A DNA stretch of 61,550 bases from a virus. The number at the start of each line of letters is the position of its first letter. Position 1 is the first letter of the stretch. The notes beneath the pieces are model-generated. The model had not been told where the DNA came from. It ran no database searches and saw nothing but the letters and a program-made list of their open reading frames with translations. Shown in pieces: positions 1-8,948 of the stretch. The position numbers and the translations under genes were made by a program. The stretch spans positions 1 to 61,550 of the IMG/VR virus record IMGVR_UViG_3300027833_001904. One strand, given 5' to 3'.

Positions 1-366
1 AAAGACGATAAAGATTATATTAAAATTGCAAAAGAAACAGAAGCTGAATGTATTCAGATGTTTGTTGATGCAGTTGATCAAGAAAAAGAATGGGCTGAGT
101 ATTTGTTTAAAGATGGATCAATGATTGGTTTAAATACACAGCTATTAAGTGATTACATTGAATGGATTGCATCAAAGCGTATGACCGCGGTTGGACTAAA
201 GTCGCCATACAGTGTATCACAAGCAAACCCACTACCATGGACACAGAAATGGATCAGCGGTGCAGAAGTGCAAGTTGCTCCACAAGAAACTGAAATTAGT
301 AGTTATATTGTGGGTGGTGTTAAACAAGACGTATCTGAGGATACATTTAAAGGATTTAGTTTATGA
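1..366 (+). CDS. nrdB: Ribonucleotide reductase class Ia small subunit, C-terminal end (partial)
   Basis: The frame is open from base 1, so this is the C-terminal part of a longer gene. The residues match the tail of NrdB, which holds the diferric-tyrosyl radical that drives ribonucleotide reduction: a YIEWIASKR helix, then PLPW, then QVAPQETEISSY, ending in an acidic tail closing with GFSL. That tail is the part that docks on the large subunit in this family. The stop overlaps the glutaredoxin start in an ATGA, so the reductase and its likely electron donor are translationally coupled, as in many T4-like phages. The radical-site residues lie upstream of the window. Confidence 0.9.
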   Translation, partial: KDDKDYIKIAKETEAECIQMFVDAVDQEKEWAEYLFKDGSMIGLNTQLLSDYIEWIASKRMTAVGLKSPYSVSQANPLPWTQKWISGAEVQVAPQETEISSYIVGGVKQDVSEDTFKGFSL

Positions 367-620
367 CAAATGTAGTAGTATACAGTAAGCCACATTGTCC
401 TTATTGCGATAAGGCAAAGGCATTACTTGAAAGAATGAATATCGAGTTTGAAGCAAAGATGCTTGATAAAGATTTTACAAGAGAAGATTTAATGGAAGTT
501 GCTCCAAGGGCTCGAACCTTCCCACAAGTGTTTATTAATGGAACAAACATTGGCGGGTATGATCAATTGACAACATACATTGAAACAACTAATTTTAACG
601 GAACAGGATTTACATTATGA
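363..620 (+). CDS. grx: Glutaredoxin
   Basis: 85-residue glutaredoxin-fold protein. The redox motif CPYC is near residue 12, followed by a thioredoxin-fold pattern with a cis-proline (TFPQVFI) and a GGYDQL glutathione-binding turn. Overlap with nrdB by four bases argues that it recycles the reductase, like T4 NrdC. The length is normal for a minimal glutaredoxin. A small role in Fe-S metabolism is conceivable given IscS/IscU elsewhere in the window, but dithiol CPYC types mainly serve disulfide reduction. Confidence 0.93.
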   Translation: MTNVVVYSKPHCPYCDKAKALLERMNIEFEAKMLDKDFTREDLMEVAPRARTFPQVFINGTNIGGYDQLTTYIETTNFNGTGFTL

Positions 621-913
621 TTATTGAAACACCTTATAAAGTAGGGGACGTAGTAAGTATCAAACTAAGCAGTGGCGAAGAAATGATTGCGAAACTTGAA
701 GAAGAAACAGCAACACACATTTCAGTGAATAAACCACTTATCTTAGTAGCAGCAGAAACAGGCGTAGGCTTATCACCATTTATGTTCACAGTTAGCCCAG
801 CAGCTAAAGTGCGTCTGAATATAAATAGTATTATATGTGTAGTTAAGTCAGCGAAGGACGCCGACACTACATACATCCAACAAACAACAGGTTTGCATTT
901 AGCGAAAGCATAA
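617..913 (+). CDS. Small LSm/SH3-like barrel protein
   Basis: 98 residues. The N-terminal half reads as a short beta-barrel: VGDVVSIKLSSGEEMIAKL, then a strand ending NKPLIL, resembling Sm-like folds (a strand pair carrying G-E-x-x-x-G/A-K). No catalytic residues are visible. It overlaps the glutaredoxin stop by four bases and lies two bases before the PAAR gene, at the junction of nucleotide-metabolism and tail genes. T4-type marine phages often carry a similar unnamed protein here. RNA binding is possible by fold but not shown. Confidence 0.6.
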   Translation: MIIETPYKVGDVVSIKLSSGEEMIAKLEEETATHISVNKPLILVAAETGVGLSPFMFTVSPAAKVRLNINSIICVVKSAKDADTTYIQQTTGLHLAKA

Positions 914-914
914 T

Positions 915-1205
915 ATGGCAGGAGTTCACAGAAATACAGACAGTCGTCCATGTGGTGCCACAACTTCGGTTAGTGGTCAAGGCACTGTCTATGTCAATAA
1001 TAAATTGTGTAGTGTGAACAACGATCCTAATACACACGGCGGCGGTAATTTAAAAGCCGCTAATCCAAATGTATATGTAAATAACAAACTCGTGGTAATT
1101 TTAGGCAATAGTGCTTCACCAGATGGCTACTGTCCATTACCTGGTGGTAGTCATTGTAATCCTAAAGCCAGTGGCGCCAGTGGCGATACATACGTAGGCG
1201 GATAA
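915..1205 (+). CDS. PAAR-repeat tail spike tip protein
   Basis: 96 residues rich in Gly, Asn, Cys and His. Repeating GTVYVNNK and NVYVNNKL strands and a C-terminal PGGSHCNPKASGASGDTYVGG-type tail are typical of PAAR proteins, which fold as a sharp cone with a metal bound by Cys/His and cap the central spike of contractile tails (T4 gp5.4 role). The next gene, two bases downstream, is a large probable tail protein, which fits a baseplate setting. Confidence 0.85.
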   Translation: MAGVHRNTDSRPCGATTSVSGQGTVYVNNKLCSVNNDPNTHGGGNLKAANPNVYVNNKLVVILGNSASPDGYCPLPGGSHCNPKASGASGDTYVGG

Positions 1206-1206
1206 T

Positions 1207-2490
1207 ATGTCAGATTTTGAAACAGCAGCTAATTATTTAAAGAACACTAATGTTGATTTAGTCACAAGTGCTACAGTAGATGTAGGCACTGGCGAAGTAG
1301 AAACAACCACAACAAGTATGAGTTTAAGAGAAATTATCTGTAGCTTATTAGCTGGTGGCGGAATTAAACTTCCTAACTTACAATTGTGTTTAAAAATTAA
1401 CTTAGGTAGACTATTGGGTATACCAGGAATTCCACCAGAGTTATATAAAGCACTTGCTGAAGCCGATGCAGCATTAGATGAATTTATTGCACATACAAAC
1501 ATTGATAATGTATTGGGTAGACTAAACGCCGCAATTGCAGAATTTGCCGCAATTGCTAACATGATTAATTTTTGTGGAACACCAATTAACCCAAAACCAA
1601 TTCCAAATGTATTAAAAGAAATATTTGGTTCATATCTAGGAGCAGGTAAAAGCATACTAGATAAACTAGGAACTATGTTAGACAGCGATATTGGTGGATG
1701 CACATCAGGTGGTGGATTTAATGCAGGTATATTTCAAAATGGTATCCTTAAATCATTAGGTGATTTAATTACTCAATTTGGTAGTCTTGCAAATGCTCCA
1801 CAGTCAGTAATAGATGGACTAGTTAACGAGCTTAATGCATTTTCATCAGATATGAAAAATCTAGTTACACTTGAGAACAATTTTAGTGGAACAAATTCTA
1901 ATGGTGGCAGTTCATTTGCAGATGCATCTGCACAATCAACACATACAGGTGTTGGAACAGCAATTGATTCAAGCACATTGACATTAGCAAAAGCACAAGG
2001 ACTTGCTGGCTCATTAAAATCTGCATATGATAGTTTAAATGGTTATCCGGTTGATGCAGCAGGTAATAGCATATTTGATTACTTATTAGATGCTCAAATG
2101 TTAGCCAAATTAAAGCAAAATGATTTACCTACAGTTAGTGTAGTGGAAAGAACACCTGTTTATGATTATTGTGGCGTAGTTACTGGATATACAACAGCAC
2201 CAGATTATAGTGTGCCAAAGAGCGAAGGATCACCGGTAACAGTATCTTCTGCACCTGGAATAACAGGATTAGCAGAAAGTGGAACAGTAAGTAATAATTC
2301 ACCAACAACAACAACAAATTTAACTAATCCAAATCCAATGATAAGAAGTAGTGTTCCAGCTACTAATATTGGTAGTTCGGGCGATAAAAAAGGCGACATA
2401 GCATCTGATTCATCATACATATACATAGCAAATGCAGATTATGACGGATCTACTGCAATATGGGTAAGAGCTGCACTCAGTTCTTGGTAA
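1207..2490 (+). CDS. Large tail/baseplate-associated protein, function unknown
   Basis: 427 residues, poor in charged residues and rich in Gly, Ala, Ser and Asn. The N-terminal half has helical amphipathic stretches (LLAGGG, then KINLGRLLGIPGIPPELYKAL) and the C-terminal third is low-complexity Thr/Asn/Pro ending in short strands. No enzyme motif is seen. Position directly after the PAAR tip and probable co-translation suggest a baseplate or spike-associated virion protein, but this is context only. Confidence 0.55.
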   Translation: MSDFETAANYLKNTNVDLVTSATVDVGTGEVETTTTSMSLREIICSLLAGGGIKLPNLQLCLKINLGRLLGIPGIPPELYKALAEADAALDEFIAHTNIDNVLGRLNAAIAEFAAIANMINFCGTPINPKPIPNVLKEIFGSYLGAGKSILDKLGTMLDSDIGGCTSGGGFNAGIFQNGILKSLGDLITQFGSLANAPQSVIDGLVNELNAFSSDMKNLVTLENNFSGTNSNGGSSFADASAQSTHTGVGTAIDSSTLTLAKAQGLAGSLKSAYDSLNGYPVDAAGNSIFDYLLDAQMLAKLKQNDLPTVSVVERTPVYDYCGVVTGYTTAPDYSVPKSEGSPVTVSSAPGITGLAESGTVSNNSPTTTTNLTNPNPMIRSSVPATNIGSSGDKKGDIASDSSYIYIANADYDGSTAIWVRAALSSW

Positions 2491-2534
2491 AACCCACAAA
2501 TTCTAAAAAAAACTAAAAAAACAAGACATTTCGG

Positions 2535-2563
2535 TTGACAAAAGGCTATCTTACTGTTATATT
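2535..2563 (+). promoter_or_regulatory. Sigma70-like promoter, TTGACA-17-TATATT
   Basis: TTGACA at 2535-2540, 17-bp spacer, TATATT at 2558-2563, preceded by TTTCGG. The spacer partly matches the conserved core seen at 15267, 17015, 43671, 58555 and 60056 (shared CTATCTTACTG-like part) but lacks the AACC half of their palindrome. It should drive the 95-residue gene at 2600. Confidence 0.75.
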
Positions 2564-2599
2564 ATATATAATTGTATTAATTAAAGAAACGATACGAAT

Positions 2600-2887
2600 A
2601 TGAGAGCAACAATATATAACGATGGAATTAAGCGAATCAATGCTAAAATTGAAGTTCCGCTTAGTAATGATGATGTGGGTGATTATATCCTTAGTGCCTT
2701 AGTTGGCGACTCTATAGATTTAAGAAGCCTGCAACAAATGAATAAACGACAACTTTTGCATCTTGCTAAAGAAGAAATTAAAACGTTTGGGACAGAAAAC
2801 CCAAGAGAACGTGTTAATGGAATCGATAACGATACACAGGTTATTGTTAAAAACTACGTGAAACAAATGTTTCCAGAATTACAATAA
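2600..2887 (+). CDS. Conserved-looking small protein, unknown
   Basis: 95 residues, mixed alpha/beta, no signal peptide or membrane segment. It ends with a basic/aromatic helix (VKNYVKQMFPEL). It has its own strong promoter about 40 bp upstream, as do other small cytoplasmic proteins of unknown role in this phage. I do not recognise the family. Confidence 0.6.
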   Translation: MRATIYNDGIKRINAKIEVPLSNDDVGDYILSALVGDSIDLRSLQQMNKRQLLHLAKEEIKTFGTENPRERVNGIDNDTQVIVKNYVKQMFPELQ

Positions 2888-2900
2888 ACAGGAGATTATT

Positions 2901-3443
2901 ATGAACAAACTTGCATACGGAATTATATTAACAACTATACTATTTGCACAATCAGTATTTGCGGAATCAAGAACAGACACAGTAATAAACGTAGATGGCT
3001 ATGTAGTAGATACCCAAACATTGACCGTCAAGACTCAATTAGTGGAAACACCAATTAGAACTTGTAATATTGTAAATGTTCCAATTTATGGAAATACTGG
3101 TAAAACACAAACCGGAGAAGTATTAGGTGGCGCAATTATAGGCGGCATACTAGGTAACCAAGTAGGCGGTGGCAAAGGTAAAGATGCTGCAACTATACTA
3201 GGTGCAATTTTAGGGGCAGACTTTGCCAATAAAAAAGGTGGACAACAAAAAATTGTTGGATACAAACAAGTAGAGCAATGTGAAGTCACATACGAAAAAA
3301 CATACCAAACTATAACCAGATGTGATGTAACAGTAAGTATACCTGCAATAAAAGGAGTTACACATACTTATGTAACTGATACTTGTCCTGCTAATAATAC
3401 CAAAGTTAAACTTGTTACAAGTTTAAGCATACAGCGAAGATAA
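2901..3443 (+). CDS. Exported glycine-zipper protein (17-kDa surface antigen/SlyB type)
   Basis: 180 residues. A signal peptide is clear (residues 1-21, ending FAES). Residues about 75-105 form a glycine zipper (GEVLGGAIIGGILGNQVGGG, then AATILGAILGAD) as in Rickettsia 17-kDa antigen and SlyB-like outer-membrane proteins. There is no lipobox Cys, so it is not a lipoprotein. Four later Cys could form periplasmic disulfides. A good AGGAG ribosome site precedes the ATG. A role in altering the host envelope or in superinfection exclusion is inference. Confidence 0.75.
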   Translation: MNKLAYGIILTTILFAQSVFAESRTDTVINVDGYVVDTQTLTVKTQLVETPIRTCNIVNVPIYGNTGKTQTGEVLGGAIIGGILGNQVGGGKGKDAATILGAILGADFANKKGGQQKIVGYKQVEQCEVTYEKTYQTITRCDVTVSIPAIKGVTHTYVTDTCPANNTKVKLVTSLSIQRR

Positions 3444-3463
3444 ATAAAAAGTAGAAAGAATAT

Positions 3464-3539
3464 GCCGGTATAGCTCAGTTGGTAGAGCAACTGATTTGTA
3501 ATCAGTAGGTCACGTGTTCGAATCATGTTACCGGCACCA
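3464..3539 (+). tRNA. tRNA-Thr (anticodon TGT)
   Basis: Acceptor stem GCCGGTA/TACCGGC, anticodon arm ACTGA-TTTGTAA-TCAGT, T-loop TTCGAAT and an encoded CCA tail. It reads ACN codons, with A-ending preferred. A late-type box GATAAATA lies about 20 bp upstream. Confidence 0.95.
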
Positions 3540-3635
3540 GATATAAAGAAAAGGCGATTGGACTGCCGGGCTGCAAAATGCCTTAAAACGGAAATACAAA
3601 AGAGAATTAATACCAGTAAACATTTAAACAGTCAT

Positions 3636-3711
3636 GGGGCTGTAGCTCAGCTGGGAGAGCACTGCCTTTGCAAGGCAGGGGTCAGGAGTTCGATCCTCCT
3701 CAGCTCCACCA
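3636..3711 (+). tRNA. tRNA-Ala (anticodon TGC)
   Basis: Acceptor GGGGCTG/CAGCTCC with the G3-U70 alanine identity pair, anticodon loop TTTGCAA in a CTGCC/GGCAG stem, T-loop TTCGATC, encoded ACCA. The same acceptor stem occurs in the tmRNA at 36.3 kb, as expected for alanylation of both. The 96 bases between this and tRNA-Thr hold only a weak hairpin. Confidence 0.95.
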
Positions 3712-3721
3712 TTAAAACTAG

Positions 3722-3750
3722 GCCCTCATCTTAAACGGTGAGGGCTTTTT
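3722..3750 (+). terminator. Rho-independent terminator after the tRNA pair
   Basis: Stem GCCCTCA/TGAGGGC with a 10-nt loop, then TTTTT. It separates the tRNA transcript from the metabolic operon that starts at the promoter 15 bp downstream. Confidence 0.9.
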
Positions 3751-3764
3751 ACTTTAATAAAGTC

Positions 3765-3793
3765 TTGACTTAGTATAAAAACTGTTATATAAT
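3765..3793 (+). promoter_or_regulatory. Sigma70-like promoter of the metabolic operon
   Basis: TTGACT at 3765, 17-bp spacer, perfect TATAAT at 3788-3793. It lies just after the terminator and about 35 bp before the first gene of the 3.8-12 kb operon. Confidence 0.8.
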
Positions 3794-3836
3794 GTAAGCA
3801 ATTAATAACAACAGAAAAGTAAAAGGGAGAAAATTA

Positions 3837-4490
3837 ATGTCTGAACTAATGAGTAAGAAACTAAAAGACAGCTATGAAAATGGATTTGATAATACAGCAG
3901 GATCGAAAGAGATCTTTGGAACATGGACTACATACGAAGAAGATATTAATGCAGGGCAATGGCTTGCTCCTGTTAAAGTAGCTGCATATGTCCAGCACAA
4001 CTTTAATCCTAGTGTTAGCATTGGTGATATTGCGTGTGGAACTGGATTAGTTGCAAAACTATTAAAACCAGGCTTTTACACTAACATTGATGGATATGAT
4101 ATTACAGTAGAGTTCTTAGAAAAAGCTAAAGAACATTATAACAATACAGCATACAATGACATTTGTGCAGAAGCATTGCCTAAACAATACGAGGTAGTTA
4201 CTGCAAGTGGAGTATTTGCACCAGGTCACCTAAGTGCATTGCCAAGTAAAAACATTGCAGATAGTTTGCTTCCAGGCGGAACATTTGTTATGAGTAATCC
4301 TAGTAACGCACACGGACACGCATTAATCCCATCAGACTATTCATATATGGAAACAGGTGGATGGAATGCACAACAAGATCTTGTAATGATTTATGAATCA
4401 GATCCATATCCTAGTTTGTTACACAATGGACATCAACACTACCACAGGGTTCGTGCATGGAAACGAGCGAAAGATGTTGCAGTTCTGTAA
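3837..4490 (+). CDS. Class I SAM-dependent methyltransferase
   Basis: 217 residues. Motif I is GDIACGTGLVAKLL at about residues 62-75 and the acidic ribose-binding position follows in IDGYDIT, so an AdoMet-binding Rossmann fold is clear. The order resembles small-molecule methyltransferases of the Williams-Beuren/UbiE type rather than DNA methylases; there is no DPPY-type motif. As the first gene of a ten-gene operon with adenylating enzymes and oxygenases, it probably methylates the pathway intermediate. The substrate is unknown. Confidence 0.8.
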   Translation: MSELMSKKLKDSYENGFDNTAGSKEIFGTWTTYEEDINAGQWLAPVKVAAYVQHNFNPSVSIGDIACGTGLVAKLLKPGFYTNIDGYDITVEFLEKAKEHYNNTAYNDICAEALPKQYEVVTASGVFAPGHLSALPSKNIADSLLPGGTFVMSNPSNAHGHALIPSDYSYMETGGWNAQQDLVMIYESDPYPSLLHNGHQHYHRVRAWKRAKDVAVL

Positions 4491-4493
4491 GTG

Positions 4494-4501
4494 AATAAAT
4501 A
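4494..4501 (+). promoter_or_regulatory. Late-type box AATAAATA
   Basis: T4-late-like AATAAATA a few bases after the methyltransferase stop and 24 bp before the ANL gene start. A transcript starting about 6 nt downstream would have a short leader. It gives the rest of the operon a second, late promoter. Confidence 0.5.
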
Positions 4502-4524
4502 CACATATAATATAGGATACAACA

Positions 4525-5943
4525 ATGAGACCTTTTTACTTACTCCCTAAAAACGACAGCCCAGCATTATCTGACAAATACAGATTACTTACATACGAAC
4601 AACTTATTGCTGAAGTGTTAGCATGTAAGAAAATTTTAAATGCCAGCGGCTATACTAAAGACCACAGAATTGCTATCCAAGGCACTAATAGAGTTGAGAC
4701 TTGGATTTGGATGATTGCGGCATCGTTTGATGGATCAGGAACAACACTTCCATGGAAAGCATCTGAGTATACAGAGAATGCAAGACTAAAGAAAAACAAT
4801 GCTAACGCAGTTGTTAGGTTAAACCACGATGGCACATTAAACGAAATCGATCACAAACACTTTGAAAAGTCAGTAACACAAGAAAAAGAATACATGTGCC
4901 AATACTCAAGTGGCACAACAAACAGATATGGTATTCCAAGTTGCTACAGTGGTGTATATGAACTAGATGAAAACAATTGGGGTGGTGATGGTCGCCAAGC
5001 AATTGCGTATAGAGTCAAAGGCAATCCAGACTTTGCTAACCCAGAAACAAATAGATTCCTAAACATTATGCAACCATATATTCCGTGGTCGCAGGACCTT
5101 ACATATCACACACTGTTAATGGGTGGTTGGGTGCATGTTATTAACGACCCAGACGAATATGATAGTGCATGTGAAATACAAAAGCCTACATGGGTTATTG
5201 GATTTCCATTATCATTGCAAAAAGTTATGGATACCAACAAAGGAACACACAAAGTTAATACTGTAGAATTTACTGGCGGCATTGTAACTACTAAGCAACA
5301 AGAAGATTGGCAAGAGTTTTTTGACCCAGATCAATATATGAATGTATATGGTGAAGGAAGTGTAGGAACTTATTGTGTTAACTTTGCTAAAAAAGGCGAA
5401 GATATTAGACATGTAGGAAAGCCATTAGATTGGTTTATTCATTCAGGCGGTGAAATGCGTATTGGCGAAAAAGGAACAGTAGAAGTGCGTGGACAGAATA
5501 CACCTGGTGACGAATGGTGGGATTCAGATGACCTAGCAGAGATAACACCCGAAGGCAATTATAATATTATAGGTCGTGCAAACGAAGTAATTATCAGCAG
5601 AGGTGGAGCAAATATCTTCCCATATGAGATAGCAGAATTTATTGGACAACATCCTAAAGTAAATGATTGTTATTTGTATAAGATAACAGTAGATGATGAA
5701 CGTGGCGAAATGCCTGGTTGCGTATACAGTGGTGATGTTGGCCCTGAACATTTTTATAACTATGTTAAAAAGAAGATAGAAGGATATCAAGTTCCAGTTA
5801 AGTTCACAAGACTAAGTGACACAGTTCCTAAATTGCTACAAAGCAAAGGCGACAAGTTTCAAGCACCAAAGATTAATTTATTTTTTATGAATGAAACTCT
5901 GCAAGAAAACAGTGAGTGGATTGTTGATGAATACAAAGTCTAA
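4525..5943 (+). CDS. ANL-family adenylating enzyme (acyl-CoA synthetase/AMP-ligase like)
   Basis: 472 residues, close to full length for the family. The phosphate loop is YSSGTTNRYG (about residue 128), the A5-type motif is NVYGEGSVGT, and A7/A8-type motifs are DDLAEITPEGNYNIIGRANEV with ISRGGANIFPYEIAE, followed by a lid domain. The usual Lys of the SGTTGxPK loop is absent (NRYG instead), so substrate or chemistry may differ. It would activate a carboxylate as an acyl-AMP. It overlaps the B12-radical SAM gene by 17 bp. A second, shorter ANL protein is encoded at 9732 in the same operon. Confidence 0.85.
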   Translation: MRPFYLLPKNDSPALSDKYRLLTYEQLIAEVLACKKILNASGYTKDHRIAIQGTNRVETWIWMIAASFDGSGTTLPWKASEYTENARLKKNNANAVVRLNHDGTLNEIDHKHFEKSVTQEKEYMCQYSSGTTNRYGIPSCYSGVYELDENNWGGDGRQAIAYRVKGNPDFANPETNRFLNIMQPYIPWSQDLTYHTLLMGGWVHVINDPDEYDSACEIQKPTWVIGFPLSLQKVMDTNKGTHKVNTVEFTGGIVTTKQQEDWQEFFDPDQYMNVYGEGSVGTYCVNFAKKGEDIRHVGKPLDWFIHSGGEMRIGEKGTVEVRGQNTPGDEWWDSDDLAEITPEGNYNIIGRANEVIISRGGANIFPYEIAEFIGQHPKVNDCYLYKITVDDERGEMPGCVYSGDVGPEHFYNYVKKKIEGYQVPVKFTRLSDTVPKLLQSKGDKFQAPKINLFFMNETLQENSEWIVDEYKV

Positions 5944-7798
5944 TGTATATCTAGCACAATTTAGTTTAACCATAACTCCTGGCAACATGATTTTCATGCC
6001 GTATGCAGTATCATGTGTGTGGAGTTATGCACAGACACACGACGATATTCGAGACAACTATGAAATGAAGGAAGTATTTTTTGAGAAGATACCTCCAAAG
6101 GAAGTAGTAAAAAAGTTAGACAATCCTAAAGTATTTGCATTTGGTTGTTATATTTGGAATTGTAATTACACAGACGAAGTTGCAAAACTAGTCAAAGAAA
6201 AGTTTCCAGAATGTTTAATAGTATATGGTGGCCCACAAATACCAATAACAGCACACGATGAATGGTGGAGCAATCACTCATATGTTGATGTTGTTATATA
6301 TTACGAAGGTGAGAAGCGTTTCACACGAGTGTTAAGATGCAGTTCCAAAGAAGAAATGTCAATGATACCTAATGTAAGTGTTAACTTTGATGGTGACTGG
6401 ACATTTAACTTAGACTATAAAGCAGTTGGTAAAGATAGAATAAAAGACTTAGAACAAATACCAAGTCCGTATCTGTTAGGTATGTTTCCTAATCCACAGC
6501 AAAATTGGATTCCAATTATGGAAACTACAAGAGGTTGTCCATATGCCTGCACATTCTGTGACTTGGGTGCATTGAATCATAATAAAGTTTACAAGACTGA
6601 ATTGGGCAGAGTGCAAGAAGAACTTGATTGGTTAGTAGAAAATAAACTATCAAGTTTCTATTATGTTGATAACAACTTTGGATTATTTAAAGACAGAGAT
6701 GATACTATTGTTGATATGGTTATTGCAAGTAAAGAAAAGCATGGATACCCAAAGAGTTTCTTTGTTAACTGGGCAAAGAATCATAAAGAAGAATTTATTA
6801 ACATGGCAAAGAAACTGTATGATGCAGATGTGCTACAGTCAATAACATTAAGTCTACAAACTAGAAACGAAGAAGCACTAGAAATTATTAAACGTAAAAC
6901 TATGAACATCAACGATATTAGTTTTTATACTGATATGTGTAAACAAGTAGGCTTACCTTACAGCACAGAACTTATGCTGGGCAACCCAGGTGAAACTGTT
7001 GATAGTTGGAAAGATGGATACATAGAAGTAGTTGCCGACGGTATCAGTTGTGACATATACGCAGTAGCACTACTACCAGGCGCAGAACTGGCATCAGAAG
7101 CAAGTTTAAAAGAACATGGAATAGAATATGAACCAGTTCAGTTTCCAGGCGTAGCCAACCCAAAGTATCGTCCAGTAAAAGAATGGATGAATCAAATTGT
7201 AGCTACTAAGTATATGAATAGAAACGAAATGCGTGAGATGTTTGAATGGACTTGGTGCACCAGATTAGGACACGAGTTCAACTTTACACGTGAACTAGCA
7301 AATTATTGTGAGAAACACAATGTTGCTACAATGCGTGAGTTCTACGACAGCTTCTATGAGTATATAAATACTAGTAAGGGTATATTAAACAAGTATTATA
7401 CAGATGTATTGTTGTTTAGAACTGAAAAGTATGAATACACTCTTGCACTAAAAAATATACAATTCAGAGATAATTTAAGTTTAGAAGATAGAGAACTTGT
7501 TAAGACAGACATTAAAGCATTTGCAAGCCAATATAATCTACCTAATGATTTAATTGAATATAATGACGCTAAAATGTTCAGAGGTGATGTAAATTATCCT
7601 TGGCGTATTAAGTTTGATTATGACTTCTTAAATGATATAGATCAAAAAGTAGAAATTGAATTTACAGAAACAGGACACGGTAGAGCTACATCAACCCGAG
7701 ATAATCTACTAGTAGGAACAGATACAGTAGATGAAGAATATAAAAGAAAGAAGAGAATGGTATGCACCAGGACGAATGGGACAATAGTGAGTTTGTAA
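5927..7798 (+). CDS. B12-binding-domain radical SAM enzyme
   Basis: 623 residues from the ATG at 5927; an upstream ATG at 5891 would lie deep in the previous gene. Residues about 60-140 look like a cobalamin-binding Rossmann domain (FGCYIWNC, then IVYGGPQIP). The radical SAM core follows, with the cluster motif CPYACTFC (Cys about 204, 208, 211) after METTRG, then YVDNNFG and a GNPGETVDSW strand. The C-terminal 180 residues resemble the extra domain found in this class. Such enzymes do radical methylation or rearrangement at unactivated carbons. The B12 loop lacks an obvious DxHxxG, as in many members. It is central to the operon and the most telling sign of an unusual small-molecule pathway. 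Confidence 0.88.
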   Translation: MNTKSNVYLAQFSLTITPGNMIFMPYAVSCVWSYAQTHDDIRDNYEMKEVFFEKIPPKEVVKKLDNPKVFAFGCYIWNCNYTDEVAKLVKEKFPECLIVYGGPQIPITAHDEWWSNHSYVDVVIYYEGEKRFTRVLRCSSKEEMSMIPNVSVNFDGDWTFNLDYKAVGKDRIKDLEQIPSPYLLGMFPNPQQNWIPIMETTRGCPYACTFCDLGALNHNKVYKTELGRVQEELDWLVENKLSSFYYVDNNFGLFKDRDDTIVDMVIASKEKHGYPKSFFVNWAKNHKEEFINMAKKLYDADVLQSITLSLQTRNEEALEIIKRKTMNINDISFYTDMCKQVGLPYSTELMLGNPGETVDSWKDGYIEVVADGISCDIYAVALLPGAELASEASLKEHGIEYEPVQFPGVANPKYRPVKEWMNQIVATKYMNRNEMREMFEWTWCTRLGHEFNFTRELANYCEKHNVATMREFYDSFYEYINTSKGILNKYYTDVLLFRTEKYEYTLALKNIQFRDNLSLEDRELVKTDIKAFASQYNLPNDLIEYNDAKMFRGDVNYPWRIKFDYDFLNDIDQKVEIEFTETGHGRATSTRDNLLVGTDTVDEEYKRKKRMVCTRTNGTIVSL

Positions 7799-8316
7799 TA
7801 GAACTCCCACAACTAGAGTTTAATCCAGAAACCTTCCTGGAACAGATGCAAGGAATAGAACTTAAAGACTACGTTAGTGCGTATGGCAAGCCCACTGGCT
7901 TGCAAGTAAGTTATGCACCAGAATTAATTCAAACACAAATTGTAAAACATTATCTTGATATTTTTAAAGACTTTAAGATTCCAATAGGTGATATAGAAAA
8001 CAATCATGCACACGGCGATGGATTATATGGGTGGAGTTATATTAAAACAAAAGCAAACGCTCCGTTGCAAAGACACACAGACGCAGTAAGAGAAGCAAGT
8101 ATTACATTTCCGTTAACATTCCCACAGGAATTGAATTTTTTTAGTAGCAAAGAATCAACCGAAAAATTAGTATATGAATATAAACCAGTTATTGTGATAA
8201 TAAATGCAAAACACAAATGGCATTCAGTTGATCCAAGCAATGAGCCTAGATTACAGTTTCAACTTGATTGTTTTAATCCATGGGATGAGATTAAAGAACT
8301 AGTTAAAGCATTATGA
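7762..8316 (+). CDS. Putative 2OG-Fe(II) oxygenase (short form)
   Basis: 184 residues. A possible facial triad is H in LQRHTDAVRE (HxD about residue 104) and a distal His in KHKWHSVDPS, with Arg in EPRLQFQLD as the 2-oxoglutarate ligand; the double-stranded helix spacing is normal. It overlaps the radical SAM gene by 37 bp and the next gene by an ATGA, so it is part of the same operon. Hydroxylation or desaturation of the operon product is the likely job. Aspartyl/prolyl hydroxylase-like folds are the closest I recognise. Confidence 0.65.
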   Translation: MHQDEWDNSEFVIELPQLEFNPETFLEQMQGIELKDYVSAYGKPTGLQVSYAPELIQTQIVKHYLDIFKDFKIPIGDIENNHAHGDGLYGWSYIKTKANAPLQRHTDAVREASITFPLTFPQELNFFSSKESTEKLVYEYKPVIVIINAKHKWHSVDPSNEPRLQFQLDCFNPWDEIKELVKAL

Positions 8317-8948
8317 ATCCAGTAATTGTAATTAATGTAAACATGGCGTCTAAAGGACACCAAATTGGAAGATTAGTATCAAGTTGTAGTAATATTACTT
8401 GGTATGATCATCCTGGCAATGGAAACAATCCATGGGAACCATGTAATAATATATTAAATGCAGAACTAAGTGGCTTTCATTACGATAGACGATTTGCAGA
8501 CAACAGCACAATACCACCTGTGTTAGATTTTAGTAGACGCAGTGGATTGCCAGAGCGTCCAGTTATAGAATACAAAGATAGATTGCTAACATACATAACA
8601 CACAGCTATTTAGATGAGTCACGTGAGTATTTTAATGGTAAACATCTTGTGGTGTTACACAAAGACCTAGACAGGTTTATGAATACATCATGGAAATTTA
8701 GAGTAGGTAAAACAAAAAGACTTGTTAGTGAATTATACACAGAAGAACAAATAGTAGAAATGCTAAACAGCATATACGATAATTACAAAGACAATATAAC
8801 AGAGGATGATTTTGTTATTGAATCAATAGATGAACTATTTGATCAAGATATTTTTAAAAACATGTGTAATAAATTAGAATTAGAGTTTAATGAAGATAGA
8901 TATATACAAGTGAAGAGATTTATAAATGCAAACACACTTATTAACTAA
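8313..8948 (+). CDS. Sulfotransferase-like protein (tentative)
   Basis: 211 residues. The N-terminus is a strand followed by MASKGHQIGRLVSS, which resembles the PAPS-binding loop of sulfotransferases, and the C-terminus has a helix plus LELEFNEDRY typical of the end of that fold. No other signature is present and the length is short, so a sulfotransferase is a working guess. It sits in the operon by ATGA coupling to the oxygenase before it and a 23-bp overlap with the gene after it. Confidence 0.4.
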   Translation: MNPVIVINVNMASKGHQIGRLVSSCSNITWYDHPGNGNNPWEPCNNILNAELSGFHYDRRFADNSTIPPVLDFSRRSGLPERPVIEYKDRLLTYITHSYLDESREYFNGKHLVVLHKDLDRFMNTSWKFRVGKTKRLVSELYTEEQIVEMLNSIYDNYKDNITEDDFVIESIDELFDQDIFKNMCNKLELEFNEDRYIQVKRFINANTLIN